A DNA stretch of 64,000 bases from Ahaetulla prasina (Eukaryota; Chordata; Lepidosauria; Squamata; Colubridae): contig NC_080542.1 in NCBI RefSeq assembly GCF_028640845.1, positions 150,690,179 to 150,754,178 on the forward strand. Direction: 5' to 3'. The position numbers and the translations under genes are program-made. Below are positions 28,901 to 40,000 of this stretch, one piece after another; the first letter of the stretch is position 1, and each line of letters opens with the position of its first letter. The notes under the pieces were generated by a model. The model did not search any database. It saw only the letters and a program-made list of their open reading frames with translations, and was not told the DNA's origin.

Positions 28901-31900
28901 ACGTTGTACTGCTTCGCAGGAGGCTGGCCGACATCCCGAGCGGATGCGCCTGCCCTTCCCTTTGGATGTGGTGGTTCCTCTATTCGGGAAAGGGAAAGTC
29001 AAGGAGTCCCACGCGCGGGGAGCCGCCTCAGCCCCACGCAGACAGGGCTGAACGGGTGGTGGAGAAGCATTCCCCCCCCCTTGTGGATCCCCACAGCACA
29101 GAACTCGCGAGCCTCGCGGCTGGTTCCGACACCCGCGCTAGCGGCCTCTCCTTGCCGTTGGCCGCCTTTGCGCGTCTAGGGCTCTCAAGCGCCGGCGGGA
29201 GGGCCCCCATGCCCGACACCTGAAAGAAGCCGGATCCAAAGGAACGCTGCGGGATTTGGCCCGAGCCAGTGGGTCGGACTCTTGCTTTCACAGCCTTCCG
29301 GCTGCCCCGTTTTGCAACAATTCAACAAGCCAAAAAGGGCGGAAACGTGGCATGGAAACCGGGCTCTGGGGACCTAACGGCCGGGTACTTTCAAACACCC
29401 CAAAGCTTCCCAAAACCCCCTGCCGCAGCCAGCTTGCTCAGGGCGAGCCCTCGGCTGTTACTCTGCGGGGCGTCGCCAGGCGGTGCTACTCACTCGCTCG
29501 AGCCGGGGTTCCGGCAGAGGTGGAGGGGCTGAAATCCGCCTTCGGAGACGGCCCCGGGGTCAGCGCCAAAAGAGAGCAGGAGCTGGACGCAGTCGGCAGT
29601 GGCCGCCCCGCAAGCCGCGTGCAGGGCGGTCTGTCCACCGGGCGCCAGATCCACTTCGGCTCCGCGCAGCAGCAAGTGGCGCAAGCAGTCCAGGTAGCCG
29701 CGGCTGGCCGTGATGTGCAGCGGCGTGGTGAGCTCCTGCTCGTAGGTCAGAGACCACAGCCCTGCGGAGAGAAGGCGGAGGGTCAGCCGGCTGAGCCATG
29801 TGCAGCCTCCGGAGGAGGGGGGACGGCCTTCCACGCCCCAGCTCCCTACCCCCGCAGAGGGAGAAGTGCCGGGAGTGGGACCCCAGCGTCCACAGCTGCC
29901 GGCCTCCCTTTCTCCGTTAAGCGGCCCCCTCCGCGCGCTCTCTCCCGACGCACTCAGCTGGCGAGCACTGGAGCGGTACTGCTGCCACTCGTGAGAGTCG
30001 CTGGTGTCGAAGACGGAATTGGGGCCCACGTTGCTCTCGGGGTCGCTCAGGCAGCAGAGAAGGGTGCAACCATCGCCCGCCAGCAGGGCCTGCCAGAAGG
30101 CCTGCGCCCCTCCCCGCGCCCTGCGCGTCGAGATGGGTTCCATGGCTGCGCCTCTTCTCCGGAGGGAGGCGGGCAATCTCCCCGAGGGCGGGCACTTTAA
30201 TTCCTGGGACACCAGGCCTGGCGCGTGGGAAAAGGCAGTGCCTGGGCTGGCAGGAGCTGGGGAGCGGCGTCCAAGTGAGCCAAGGGGAGCCGGCGCGCGC
30301 GGGGGCGGGGGCGGGGACTTCCCTGCCCGATCGGCCGCAATCTCTCCGGTGTGCACAGTCTGGAAGGTCCCATAGCAATAAGCACATCACTTCAATTTAT
30401 ATTATATACCAGCCCCTCGTGCTAAGTCACCAGGTGAGTGATACCCAGCAGTTGTGTTCACACAACCCGGGAAGGCTCAGGTGGTGTGACTTGGTGTTTT
30501 TTTGGCTGGGGAAGACAGAGGACCCCAAGCATTTTGTGGGCTGCCCTTCCTCTGTTTCTTCCCTTTATGTTATCAACCAAGAAAATGGATTAAGTGATTA
30601 ATGAAGTTGAATAGGAAGGTTGGTTCTGTAATACATACTGTTGTTGTTGTTGTTGTTGTTGTTATTATTATCTTGTTATCATTATGATCTCTTTTATTCA
30701 TTAAACATGAAGCTCAGTCAACTGAACATTTAAAAATGTGTCACAAATACCCTTGACTGGTGCTAATGGTTGATTTGGGTTGCTGCCAGAGTCCTAGGTA
30801 TCAACCAAGTATCTTCTTAAAATATAAGATGTTCCAAGTAGCTCAGTTTTTTGCAGTTCCGATTGCAGGAAGCTGCAATTTCTTGATGTGGTTTTGTAAA
30901 ATTCTTGGACATGGTACCAAGTGCCCCGATGACAGTGGGTATCACGGTTACATGTTTCATCCATAGCCGTGTAGTTTCGATGGCCAGGTCGCGATATTTG
31001 GTGATTTTCCCCCCGGTTCTTTTTCTTCAACCATGACATTTCCTGGTACAGCAATATCAATAAACTGTGCGGTTTGGCCCTCACAACCGTGATATTTGGC
31101 TTATTATTATTATTATTATTATTAGTAGTAGTAGTAGTAATAGTATAAATCAGTATAAAATATATTATGTTAATAGAAATTATTATATTATAAATTATAT
31201 TATTATTATTATTATAAATTATTATATTATTGGAATAGAATATTCCAGTATTCGAGGGGCTGCTACAAAGAGGAGGAGGTCAATTTTCCAAAGCACCAGA
31301 AGGCAAAACAAGAAATGGATGGAAACTAAATGAGGAGAGAAGCAACCTGGAATTAAGGAGAAACTTCCTAACAGTGAGAACAATTAACCAGTGGAACTGC
31401 TTGCCATCAGAAATTGTGGGTGCTTCGTCACTGGAGGCTTTTAAGAAGAGACTGGACAGCCACCTGTCTGAAATGGTCTAGGCTAGGGTCTCCTGCTTGT
31501 GTCGGGGGGCTGGACTTGAAGACCTCCAAGGTTTCTTCCAGCTCTATTCTGACTTGGATTCTTTCAACAGAATTTGGCCTCCCTTCACCCAAGAAGCTTA
31601 GCGTTGAGCTGCTTTTAAAAAATAAACTTAAAGATTTGTTGACAGTTTGCTTCAAAGAGTGCCCCCCACCTGCCCCTTGAGGTGGAGCAGATTTTGCCCC
31701 CAATGGAGAGGCCAGGGAGGGTGGAGCCCTGGCAACTGTTGGCTGAGATGGACAGCAGAGGGCCCACTCCCGCCAGACCCTCCCCTTCCTGGAAGCAGCC
31801 AGAGGGACAACCCCTGCAGTGGGGCAGCTCACTTCCAGCCTCTCCAGCTGGGCATCCTAGCAAGCCCTCCCCCAGGTGGAAGAGAGAAGCAGGTTGGTCC

Positions 31901-33276
31901 CCTGTTTTCCCCAAAATAAGACATCCCCAGATAATAAGCCCAATCGGGCTTTTGAGCGCATGGCAATAAGGCCAAGCGCTTAGTTCAGGGTTCAAAAAAA
32001 AATATAAGACAGGGTCTGTGATAATTCGCTGCAGCCAACATGCTATGGCCAACTCATTGCAGGACAAGAGTTATATTAATATCCTAGGTCTGTAGAGATT
32101 CTCAGATCCTCAGGTCATAGTTGTCCCAAAGGTGCTTTTTCCAGGAGGCCACTGGACTTTCTTGTTTTTCTTTCTGAAGACATTTCACTTCTCATCCTAG
32201 AAGCTTCTTTAACTCTTTGACAGAATAGCTGTCTGCAAGGAATAGCAATCCTTCCATTCCCTACTGACCTGTCAGAGCTGTGAGAAGTGAAATGTCTTCC
32301 AAAAGAAAAAAAAAACCAAAAAGTCCAGCGGCCTCCTGGAAAAAGCACCTCTGGGTTAATATTCAAGAAATAGTTGAATAGAATCATTCAAGAAAGGACA
32401 CCAAAGGACGGAAGAGAATGAAATGTGAATAGCAACAATCCAATTATTATTATTATTTCAATTTTATTTTGAAGGATTCAATAGAAAAGTTCAAACTGTC
32501 CCATGGCGACTTGGCCGCAAAGAGTTGGGTGCAGGGGATGGAGGTGGGATTTACAGATTACAAAATAACAAGAATTGGAAGGGATCTTGTAGGTCATCTA
32601 GTCCAACCCCCCCAGCCCAGGCAGGAGACCCAACATCATTTTTGACAAGATGGCAGACAGATTTCAGTCGGGCCCCCTGGATACTCCATCCAGTTAGTAG
32701 CCAGTTCAGCATCGCGCCCTGCAGGGGGGCAGCACCAGCACCCCTGAGGTCTCCAAGCTACCCTCTTGCTCTTTTTTTTTTTGTCACAACAGTATACGCA
32801 AACATTGACATAAAAACAACAACACATCATATAAACTTATATATAGGCTAAAATATGTATAAAATATAAAATATAGGCTAAAATACGTCTATATATATAA
32901 GCAAAAGTATTAATTTGATATAATGAAAGGGAACAATAGGACAGGAACAGTAGGCACTTTTGTGTTCTCATGCACGCCCCTTCTTAGGAATCTTACCCCA
33001 TTTCTGACTGGTCCAGCGCAGATCCTGACCCTCGGCGTGGATGAGCAGGTTGACTGCAGACCGTTGGGAGAAGTGTCGCTGCACCTCAGCCAGGTTCCCC
33101 GTGTAAAGGGCATTCTGCACCACAGGGTCCCGGCACTCCAAGGGATCCTCGTGCGCTCTCCTGCTCTGCAGGGTCCTGGCCATCTCAGAGCCCTCCCCCC
33201 TGCCAAGCCTTGGCTCCTCCCGCAGCTCCTGGAAGGCCTTCATGGAAGGGCTGGAGAAGGAGGGGCAGCGTGCCAT
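25755..33276 (-). CDS. ASB10: ASB10, ankyrin-repeat and SOCS-box protein, two alternative first exons
   Basis: Substrate-recognition subunit of a Cullin-5/Elongin-B/C ubiquitin ligase. Common exons: 29761-29494, 27903-27399, 26370-26257 and 25940-25755. Each junction is phase-consistent. Starting at ATG 30143 (exon 30143-29954) gives 420 aa; starting at ATG 33276 (exon 33276-32997) gives 450 aa; both first exons end in phase 1. The ankyrin array covers the middle (for example TPLHITASRGYLDCLRHLLL, TPLHVAARQGLAEHVRLFLS, RPLHQACKNANSRVVALLLA). The C-terminus is a SOCS box ending LRFEDVLY. The canonical BC-box cysteine is Ala here (SLQHLARCALR); as I recall human ASB10 has Ser there, so this is a family trait. 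ASB10 rather than ASB18 is chosen from the sequence and the position beside GBX1. Exon order and sizes match the human gene as I recall it. Confidence 0.93.
25985..26185. repeat. small inverted-ended element (MITE-like), family A
   Basis: Within an ASB10 intron. Starts GTGAAATCCAGCAGGTTCTG and ends AATTTGGATTTCACCAC, so the ends are inverted repeats (GTGAAATCC/GGATTTCAC). Inner phrases TTTTGAGTAGTTCGGAGAAC and AGAACCGGTAGTAAAAAA recur at 58283-58500 and, in part, at 57810-57895. Confidence 0.75.
26257..26370 (-). CDS. ASB10: ASB10 exon
   Basis: 114 nt, 38 codons, phase 0 at both ends (CCACAG|GTGCTG ... GTACAC|GTGAGT). Encodes VLRHCCGSPRTVETLLNCYV; the length equals the human exon as I recall it. 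Confidence 0.93.
26371..27398 (-). other. ASB10 intron
   Basis: Unique-looking sequence between two coding exons; no repeat or exon recognised. Confidence 0.6.
27399..27903 (-). CDS. ASB10: ASB10 exon, main ankyrin array
   Basis: 505 nt, phase 2 to phase 0. Contains about four ankyrin repeats and ends HGAVRVWPGALLK before GTGCGA. Confidence 0.95.
28485..28830. repeat. interspersed repeat, family B
   Basis: In an ASB10 intron. It has recurring phrases on the pattern CCAACTCGCCACGG and TTGTCCCGCGGAGAGTTGGCC, with GACAAGAGTTACACTGATATCC and an AT-rich middle. A second copy lies at 32025-32525. Class unknown. Confidence 0.65.
28831..29493 (-). other. ASB10 intron
   Basis: GC-rich intron between family B and exon 2; a short tandem duplication of GTTTCATCCAAGACGGC lies at about 28785-28820. 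Nothing else seen. Confidence 0.6.
29494..29761 (-). CDS. ASB10: ASB10 exon 2, first ankyrin repeats
   Basis: 268 nt, phase 1 to phase 2. Begins after CTCCGCAG with the shared LWSLTYEQELTTPLH block and holds two to three ankyrin repeats. Confidence 0.95.
29954..30143 (-). CDS. ASB10: ASB10 alternative first coding exon (proximal)
   Basis: ATG at 30143 (MEPISTRRARGGAQAFWQAL), 190 nt, donor CAGCTGA|GTGCGT, phase 1. Resembles the human exon encoding ALAFWQAVLAGD ... VFDTSD (here AFWQALLAGD ... VFDTSDS), so it is the orthologous N-terminus. Confidence 0.88.
30640..31092 (-). mobile_element. degraded LINE ORF2 3' fragment
   Basis: On the minus strand from about 31080 the frame reads FIDIAVPGNVMVEEKE, and a second piece reads LLGTSYILRR. 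This is the C-terminal pattern of a LINE ORF2 (R4/Dong-like from memory; uncertain). It is broken by stops. An (AAC)n tract at the 3' side (about 30641-30662) would be its tail. Confidence 0.55.
31090..31222. repeat. (ATT)n-rich microsatellite
   Basis: TTA and AGT trinucleotide runs and a TAAATTATATTATTATT stretch. Confidence 0.9.
31235..31570 (+). mobile_element. CR1 LINE 3' fragment
   Basis: Carries the CR1 ORF2 C-terminal phrases (AACCTGGAATTAAGGAGAAA, AACTTCCTAACAGTGAGAAC) and the 3' end GACCTCCAAGGTTTCTTCCA. Plus orientation, diverged, inside the ASB10 gene span. Confidence 0.8.
31895..32012. repeat. short interspersed repeat with inverted-looking ends
   Basis: From CCCCTGTTTTCCCCAAAATA to ATATAAGACAGGGTC. 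The phrase AAAATAAGACATCCCCAGAT is one I associate with dispersed vertebrate repeats. Class not known. Confidence 0.45.
32025..32525. repeat. interspersed repeat, family B, interrupted copy
   Basis: Left part (GGACAAGAGTTATATTAATA) and right part (AAGAAATAGTTGAATAGAAT, GTCCCATGGCGACTTGGCCG) match the copy at 28485-28830 but are separated by a 260-bp insertion. Confidence 0.65.
32092..32353. mobile_element. foldback insertion with long inverted arms
   Basis: Left arm holds AAGGTGCTTTTTCCAGGAGG and GAAGACATTTCACTTCTCA; right arm holds TGAGAAGTGAAATGTCTTCC and CCTCCTGGAAAAAGCACCT, so about 75-bp arms are inverted copies. TTAATATCC before and TTAATATTC after look like a target-site duplication in the host repeat. 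Could also be two head-to-head copies of one small repeat. Confidence 0.65.
32997..33276 (-). CDS. ASB10: ASB10 alternative first coding exon (distal)
   Basis: ATG at 33276, 280 nt (93 codons plus one base), donor AAATGGG|GTAAGA, phase 1, so it joins exon 2 to give SQKWGLWSLTYEQ. The peptide DPVVQNALYTGNLAEVQRHF ... AVNLLIHAEGQDLRWTSQK has the look of ASB N-termini (a first ankyrin-like helix pair). It is an island of coding-like sequence amid repeats. A small amount of doubt remains because no transcript can be checked. Confidence 0.75.
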
Positions 33277-33350
33277 GGCCCTCCTGGAGGAACGGCAGCC
33301 TCCAACAAGCAGTGGCTGAGTGAAGCTTCTCTTTGCTCCTGATGCAGCCC

Positions 33351-33360
33351 CTATAAATAG
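33351..33360 (-). promoter_or_regulatory. MEF2-type / TATA-like site upstream of distal ASB10 exon
   Basis: CTATTTATAG on the minus strand is a perfect match to the MEF2 consensus CTA(A/T)4TAG and could also serve as a TATA box. It lies 75 nt upstream of the ATG at 33276. MEF2 drives muscle genes, which would fit an ASB-family muscle promoter; the function is inferred. Confidence 0.5.
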
Positions 33361-33454
33361 CTTTTTATTTTTTTGGCAGCCACAATTAGATCATCTGCCG
33401 GTGGGTCATAGCTTCCCAAAATATATTCCATTTGTGTGCCAAGTCTGGCCCTCT

Positions 33455-33590
33455 GGAAATCTGAGAGTGAGAGCAACGCGCCCGTGGAACAGAAGTTGCC
33501 CTTCAGAAGTTGTGGGAGCTTCATTGCTGGAGGCTTTCAAGAAGAGACTGGGCTGCCATCTTTCAGAAATGGTGTAGAGCTATGATGGCG
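33455..33590 (+). mobile_element. CR1 LINE 3' scrap
   Basis: GTGGAACAGAAGTTGCCCTT ... GGAGGCTTTCAAGAAGAGAC matches the CR1 3' ORF end seen elsewhere in the window. Confidence 0.7.
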
Positions 33591-33820
33591 ATGTCACAGG
33601 TGATATGCAGAGCCATATCAGTGGACACATGAACTGAGCTGATTTTCGGGCCTTCTGGGCCACTCAGAAGTAGGGAAACAGGCTGTTTCCTGCCTCCGGA
33701 GAGCCTGGGGGGTGGGGAAAGCCATTTTTGCCCTCCCCAGGCTCCTAGAAAGGCTCTGGAGCCTGAGGAGAGCAAAAAATGGAGCTACCGGACCCACCAT
33801 GCCATCATGTACCAAATGCA
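33590..33820. repeat. unclassified squamate repeat
   Basis: Phrases GGCTGTTTCCTGCCTCCGGA and GAAAGGCTCTGGAGCCTGAG; a related stretch lies at about 55540-55740. Confidence 0.5.
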
Positions 33821-33844
33821 GGGGTGACGCACATAGAATGCAGG

Positions 33845-35592
33845 ATACAAGGGAAAGGGGGGGGTCTTAAAATGCCTAACTTAAAATTGTATTATGAAGC
33901 AGTTGTCTTATCATTAATTACTGACTGGATTAATTTAACTGAGGAAAGAGTTTTGAATATAGAAGGTTATGGTTTGTTATATGGGTGGCATGCCTATTTA
34001 TTATATGATAAGAAAGTAGATAAAATATTTAAAAATAATATAATTAGAAATGCATTATTGAGGGTCTGGAGGAAATATCAATATAAATTAGATGGAAAGA
34101 TTCCAATATGGGCAATCCTGAGACACATGATAGAAAATATAAATATATATCAAAAGATGGAGGTAGTTACCTATAAAGAACTTCTTTGTATGGAAAAGGG
34201 GGAATTACAATTAAAATCCAGAGAAAAGATGGGGGAAGAAGGGAAAAATTATACATGGTTCCAATATGGACAATTACAAGCTAGATGGAAATTAGATCAA
34301 AAAATAGGTGTTAAGCAAACTGAGGATAATTTGTTAAAACAAATGAGAGATCAAGGCCAACAGCATATTAAGAGGTTGTATAATGTATTAGTAGAAATAG
34401 ACTCAGAGACTGAATTGGTTAAGGATTGTATGATTAAGTGGGCACAAAATTTTCAGCAACCAATAATGTTGGAAACTTGGGAAAGAATTTGGGTGAGGAA
34501 TGTTAAATTTACACAAGCGCAAAATATGAGAGAAAATTTTTATAAGATGTTTTATAGATGGCATTTAGACCCCAAAAGTTGTCATGTATGTATCCTAATG
34601 TACAGGCTAAATGTTGGAGATGCGATTGTGAAGATGCCACTTATTACCATATATGGTGGACTTGTAAAAAGTTAAAGCATTTTGGATTAAAGTATGGTGG
34701 ATCATGCAGAATATTTTGAAAAGAAGATTAAGTTTACCCCGCAGTTCTTTCTACTAGGAATAATTATGGATTGTACAGCTATAGAGACTAAATTGATTTT
34801 GAACTTAATAACAGCCGCAAGACTTTTGATTGCTCAATATTGGAAGAAAGAAGAATTACCTACAATTGAAGAATGGACACTCAAAGTATCAAATCTGGCA
34901 GAAATGGCAAAAATCTCTGCTTACTTGAAAGACTATACACAAGAAAAATATATTTTAGAATGGAAAATGTGGATTGATTATATTCAAAATAAGTATCAGA
35001 TAAAAAAATATCGAATAGCATATGAGTAAATTTAGGAAATATTTTGTATTAGATATATTTCTGAAGGAGAGGGGAATTGAGAGTGTGATTAAGTGTGGAG
35101 TGACTAGAGATTATAATTTAGGAATTATTTTAGATTATGATTGTTAGTTTTGATACCCTGCATTTTGTTCTGGGAAGTCGGGGTGGGGGGTAAGGGGGAG
35201 GGGAATTGGGGGGTTGAGGCTAGAGATGGAGTGATGGTTAATGTACAGGGATTATTGAAGATGTATAAATATAATTAATGTAGGGTCGGGTCTGCCCAGT
35301 TACCATTTTAGAACGGTGGGGAGGGAGAAAAGAGAGAGTAGGAGGTAGGAAAGAGGAGAAGAGGAAGGAAGAGGGGTAGAAGAGGGAGAAGGAAGGTGTA
35401 GGGTGGAGGGAGGAGAGGATGTAGATAAGAGAAGGAGAGGAAGGTCTGGAAAGTAAAAGAAGGTAGAAGAGGGAAGAGTGTTAAAAAGGGGGGTGGTGAC
35501 TGGGCAAGCCCGACTAATTGTATATAACTGTACATTGGATGAGTTGTTTGACATGATTGTAAAAATAAAACTTTTTTATGAAAAAAAAAAAG
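33845..35592 (+). mobile_element. 5'-truncated L1 LINE, ORF2 C-terminal part
   Basis: AT-rich, unlike its surroundings. A 260-codon frame (about 33870-34590) begins PNLKLYYEAVVLSLITDWIN, followed by GWHAYL, the layout of the L1 ORF2 region after the reverse transcriptase. A frameshift near 34600 disrupts the cysteine motif (CWRC ... HIWWTC) and the frame resumes at about 34694-35029. A G-rich 3' UTR and an oligo(A) tail (35581-35591) complete an L1 3' end. Not functional. Confidence 0.8.
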
Positions 35593-35745
35593 AAGGGACA
35601 GGAAGGGAAAGAGGGAAGACAAAGAAAAAGAAGATGGGAAGAGAGCAAGGAAGGAAAAATAAGGTGAGAGGCAAAGGAAGAAGAAAGGAAGAAGAAGGAA
35701 AAAGAAGAAAGGAAGGAAGGAGATAATAATTAGAGGGGAAGAGGG
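35592..35745. repeat. purine-rich low-complexity tract
   Basis: (GAAAG)n and (GGAA)n-type sequence directly after the L1 poly(A). Confidence 0.9.
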
Positions 35746-36177
35746 AGGGTCTGAGGGAAGTCCTGCCTTAGCACTTGGCCACCATAAGTGCCCCCAACAA
35801 TAGTGTCTTCGAGCTGGCCACACACACACCCCCGATGTCAAATACAACCATAATACGGTCCTCAATGAAATGGAGTTTGACACCCTACAAGGTCCCTTCC
35901 ATCTCTGTTGATCTCTTACTCTGTGGAGCTCAACTGACAAGTGGAGAGCATGGGAAATCACAAGCGCTTCCAGGCATGTGCAGAGGGCCTTCTAATCAGC
36001 CTGGGGGGGGGGACCCCTGCAGGCCACCGTCCCTGAGGATCTGTTATCAACACCTGGGAAGATTCTAACTCAGCTCACAAATGGATTTGTAAGTGCCTTG
36101 AAAGCAAAGGCCTGATTCGATCTCGTGGATTACACAACCGAAATTGGGAGGTACCTAAGACAATAGCCATGGCATGC

Positions 36178-36320
36178 CTGACTAGGTGGCTCAGTGGTTA
36201 AGACGCTGAGCTTGTCGATCAGAAAAGGCAGCAGTTCGGCTGTTCGAATCTTGAGTACAGGTCTCCTGTGTCAACAGGGAGTTGGACTAGATGACCTTCA
36301 AGGTCCCTTCCAAATCTGTT
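36178..36320 (+). mobile_element. tRNA-derived SINE
   Basis: A-box-like TAGGTGGCTCAGTGGTTAAG and B-box-like GGCTGTTCGAATCTTGAG, then a tail TGACCTTCAAGGTCCCTTCC resembling a CR1 3' end. Diverged. Confidence 0.65.
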
Positions 36321-36484
36321 ACTGTTAACCTTAGACTTAAACACTGCTTCGCAGTGCTTTACAGCCCGCTCTGAGTGGTTTACAGAGTCAGCCTCTTGTC
36401 CCCAACAATCTAAATAGTTACTTGTCTGAGATGGTATAGCTTCTTCTGCTTCAGCAGGGCGGCTGGACTAGAAAACCTCTAATT

Positions 36485-36755
36485 TTTTATTTATTTATTT
36501 ATTAAATTTATGTACCGCCCTTCTCCCAAAGGACTCAGGGAGGTTTATAGCCAGATAAAAACACAATTGCACAAAAATTAAAACACTTTAAGGTCCCTTC
36601 CAGCTTCTGTTCTATTCTATTCTATTGTGCTATTCATCTGGGTCCTCATTTTATTGACCTTGGAAGGACAGAAGGCTGGGTCAACTCTGAGCCGATCAGG
36701 ATTGAACTCCTGGCAATAGGCTGCACTCTAACCACTGCGCCACCAGGCCTCCTGC
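36485..36755 (-). mobile_element. tRNA-derived SINE with L2-like tail, minus orientation
   Basis: Minus-strand tRNA-like head (GGTGGCGCAGTGGTTAGAGT) lies at 36755 and an L2-like tail (TACCGCCCTTCTCCCAAAGG read on plus, then A/T-rich repeats) at 36485-36540. A CR1 end with (ATTCT)3 at about 36600-36630 interrupts it. Confidence 0.6.
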
Positions 36756-36784
36756 TAATGCATCCGCTGTTCAGCGCAGAGTCC

Positions 36785-37085
36785 ACTAGAGGAGGGGTCT
36801 CCAACCTGTGTGCCACAGCCCACTACTGGGCCACGGCCTTGGTGCAAACTGGGCCATGCAAGTGGCTCACGGCCCCACTCGTGCAAGTTTTGTGGGCAAC
36901 GGGGCCCAATGCCAGCGTGATGGGCATTCGTGACCCCACTCACCTGACAGGCATGTACGTACCCAGCACGCATACAAACACCTGCCTCTCTCGCAAAACT
37001 ATCCACCCTTTCCCTCCTCCTCCCCTTCCTGCTCTGGGCCACCAGCCAGGAAAGTTTGGGAACTCTGCCCTACAGCATGTTGGTT
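36785..37085. repeat. candidate hAT-like non-autonomous element
   Basis: Starts GAGGGGTCTCCAACCTGTGT and contains GGGCCACGGCCTTGG, the style of short hAT-derived repeats. Ends unclear. Confidence 0.35.
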
Positions 37086-37087
37086 CC

Positions 37088-40000
37088 ATCTGTACGGTAA
37101 GTGGGAGGGGCAGATATGGCGGAAGCAAGGGGCCATATCGCATTCTGGGAGCTCGTGCTCGCTGTTTAAAAGCGATCACGTGCTCCGGCCCCCCAGTCTT
37201 TTCCCGTTCCCCGGTAGGTCAGGATCCTCAGAGCCCGGGCCTCCGGTTGATGTTATGTAATGCCCGGTCCGTGGTTAACAAAGCCCCCCTGATTTGTGAC
37301 CTTATTCAGGGGGAATCCATGGACTTTATGGGCATTACGGAGACCTGGTTGGGCGCAGAAGGGGGTGTGCCCCTAGTTGAACTGTGCCCTCCAGGTTTCC
37401 GAGCATTCCATCAACCGAGGGCCCAGGGTAGGGGTGGAGGGGTGGCGGTTGTTATGAAAGAGGGTCTGGAGCCGAGAGAGTCCACTGTGCCTCAGATAGC
37501 CGGCTGTGAATCCCTTCTTGTGAAGTGGGGCCATAAAAATCAGATGGGTCTGTTGATCGCGTACCTGGCTCCTTGCTACGTGACTACAGCCCTGCCTGAG
37601 CTGCTGGAGGTGCTAGCCGGGGTGGCGGTGGAGATCCCCAGACTTTTGGTCATGGGGGACTTCAACCTGCCATCGGCCGGCTTGTCGTCTTCAGTGGTTC
37701 AGGAGTTCCAGGCCTCCATGACGGCCTTGGACCTGGTTCAAATAACTGATGGCCCTACCCACACGGGGGGATCCGCGCTGGACCTGATTTATATCTCTGG
37801 ACAGTGGTTTAATGATCTGGTAGTAAGAGATTTAGTGACGTTACCGGTGTCATGGTCAGATCATTTTCTCCTCCGCCTAGACTTTCAGACCGCTACTCAC
37901 CACCGCAGGGAGACGGAACCAATACATTGGTTCCGTCCCAGGCGCCTGATGGACCCTGAGAGGTTCCAGACGGAGCTTGGGCCGTTTCCTGAGGATCTTG
38001 CCCACGGCACGACTGAAGAACTAGTTGTGGCCTGGGAACAGGCCGCGGCTGGGGCTTTGGACCGTGTCGTGCCTTTGCGGCCTCTGACCCGGCGCAGATC
38101 TCAATTAGCTCCCTGGTTCTCTGAGGAGCTGAGAGAGATGAAACGCCGGAGAAGACGCCTAGAGAGTGTTTGGCGGTCCAGCCGTTCCGACGCTGATCGG
38201 ACACTAGTTAGGTCTTTTTCAAGGACCTACCTAGTGGCACTGAGGGTGGCGAGGTGCTCCTACGCTTCCTCATTGCGTCGGCAGATAACCGCCCGGCCGC
38301 CCTGTTTCGGGTAACCCGTTCCCTCCTTCACCAGGGGGAGCGGGATGACCCCTTACAGGGACGTGCCGAGGAGTTTAACGGTTATCTATACGATAAAATT
38401 GCTCAGCTTCGGGATACTTTGGACCAAGATTGTGATGATCCGGGTGAGATGACTGAGGCGCGTCTTGTTGATGTTGTTTGGGATGAGTTTGATTCTGTGG
38501 CTCCCGAGGACGTGGACAGGCTGCTGGGGAGGCTGCATGCCACTACATGTTTACTGGACCCGTGCCCCTCCTGGCTGGTGCTGGCCACACAGGAGGTGAC
38601 ACGAGGCTGGCTCCAGGGGATTATAAATGCTTCTTTGATGGAGGGGATCTTCCCCGCCGCCTTGAAAGAGGCGGTGGTGAGACCCCTCCTCAAGAAGCCT
38701 TCCCTGGACCCAGCTATTTTGGGTAATTACCGTCCAGTCTCCAACCTTCGCTTTATTGCGAAGGTTGTAGAGAGTGTGGTGGCGTGGCAGTTTCCTCAGT
38801 ACCTGGAGGAAGCTGTCTATCTAGACCCGTTCCAGTCCGGCTTCCGGCCCGGGCACAGCACGGAGACAGCTTCGGTCGCGTTGGTGGATGACCTCTGGAC
38901 AGGGGTTGCTCCTCTGCCTTGGTCCTGTTAGATCTCTCATCGGCTTGTGATACTATCGACCATGGTATCTTGCTGCGCCGGTTGGAGGGGTTGGGAGTGG
39001 GAGGCACCGTTTATCGGTGGTTCTCCTCCGACCTCTCTGACCGGTCGCAGACGGTGTTGACAGGAGGGCAGAGATCGACCCCGAGGCACCTCACTTGTGG
39101 GGTGCCGCAGGGGGCGATTCTCTCGCCTCTCCTGTTCAACATCTATATGAAGCCGTTGGGCGAGGTCATCAGTGGCTTTGGGGTGAGTTATCATCTGTAC
39201 GCTGATGATACTCAGCTGTACTTTTCCACCCCAGGCCACCCCAGCGAAGCTGTCGAAGTGCTGTCCCGTTGTTTGGAGGCCGTACGGGTCTGGATGGGGA
39301 GAAACAGACTCAGACTCAATCCATCCAAGACGGAGTGGCTGTGGATGCCGGCATCTCGGTACAGTCAGCTGCACCCCCAGCTGACTGGTGGGGGGGGGGC
39401 ATTGGCCCTGACGGAAGGGGTGCGCAACCTGGGCGTTCTCCTGGATGGACGGCTGTCGTTTGAAGACCATGTGGCGGCCGTCTCCAGGAGAGCTTTTCAC
39501 CAGGTCCGCCTGGTGTGCCAGTTGCGCCCCTTTCTGGACCGGGATGCCTTATGCACGGTCACTCACGCTCTCGTCACTTCTCGCCTGGATTATTGCAATG
39601 CTCTCTACATGGGGCTACCTCTGAGGTCCACCCGGAGACTTCAGCTAGTCCAGAATGCAGCTGCGCGGGTTATAGAGGGAGCACCACATTGCTCCCGGGT
39701 AACACCACTCCTGCGCAGTGTGCACTGGCTGCCTGTGGTCTTTCGGGTGCGCTTCAAGGTTTTGGTTACCACCTTTAAAGCGCTCCATGGCTTAGGGCCC
39801 GGGTACTTACGGGACTGCCTGCTGTTACCTTATGCCTCCCATCGACCCGTACGCTCTCACAGAGAGGGTCTTCTCAGGGTGCCGTCCGCCAAGCAGTGCC
39901 GGCTGGCGGCCCCAGGAAGAGCCTTCTGTTGGAGCTCCCACTCTCTGGAACGACCTTCCCCCCGGTTTGCGCCAAATATCTGACCTTCGGACCTTTCGTC

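Noticed and set aside
35478..35726. Lys-rich open frame after the L1 element
   Set aside because: Purine tract following the L1 poly(A); no coding character.
36178..36260. Possible tRNA gene
   Set aside because: A- and B-box-like motifs are present but the arms do not fold into a cloverleaf and a SINE tail follows; similar heads recur at 40338, 41930 and 55222.
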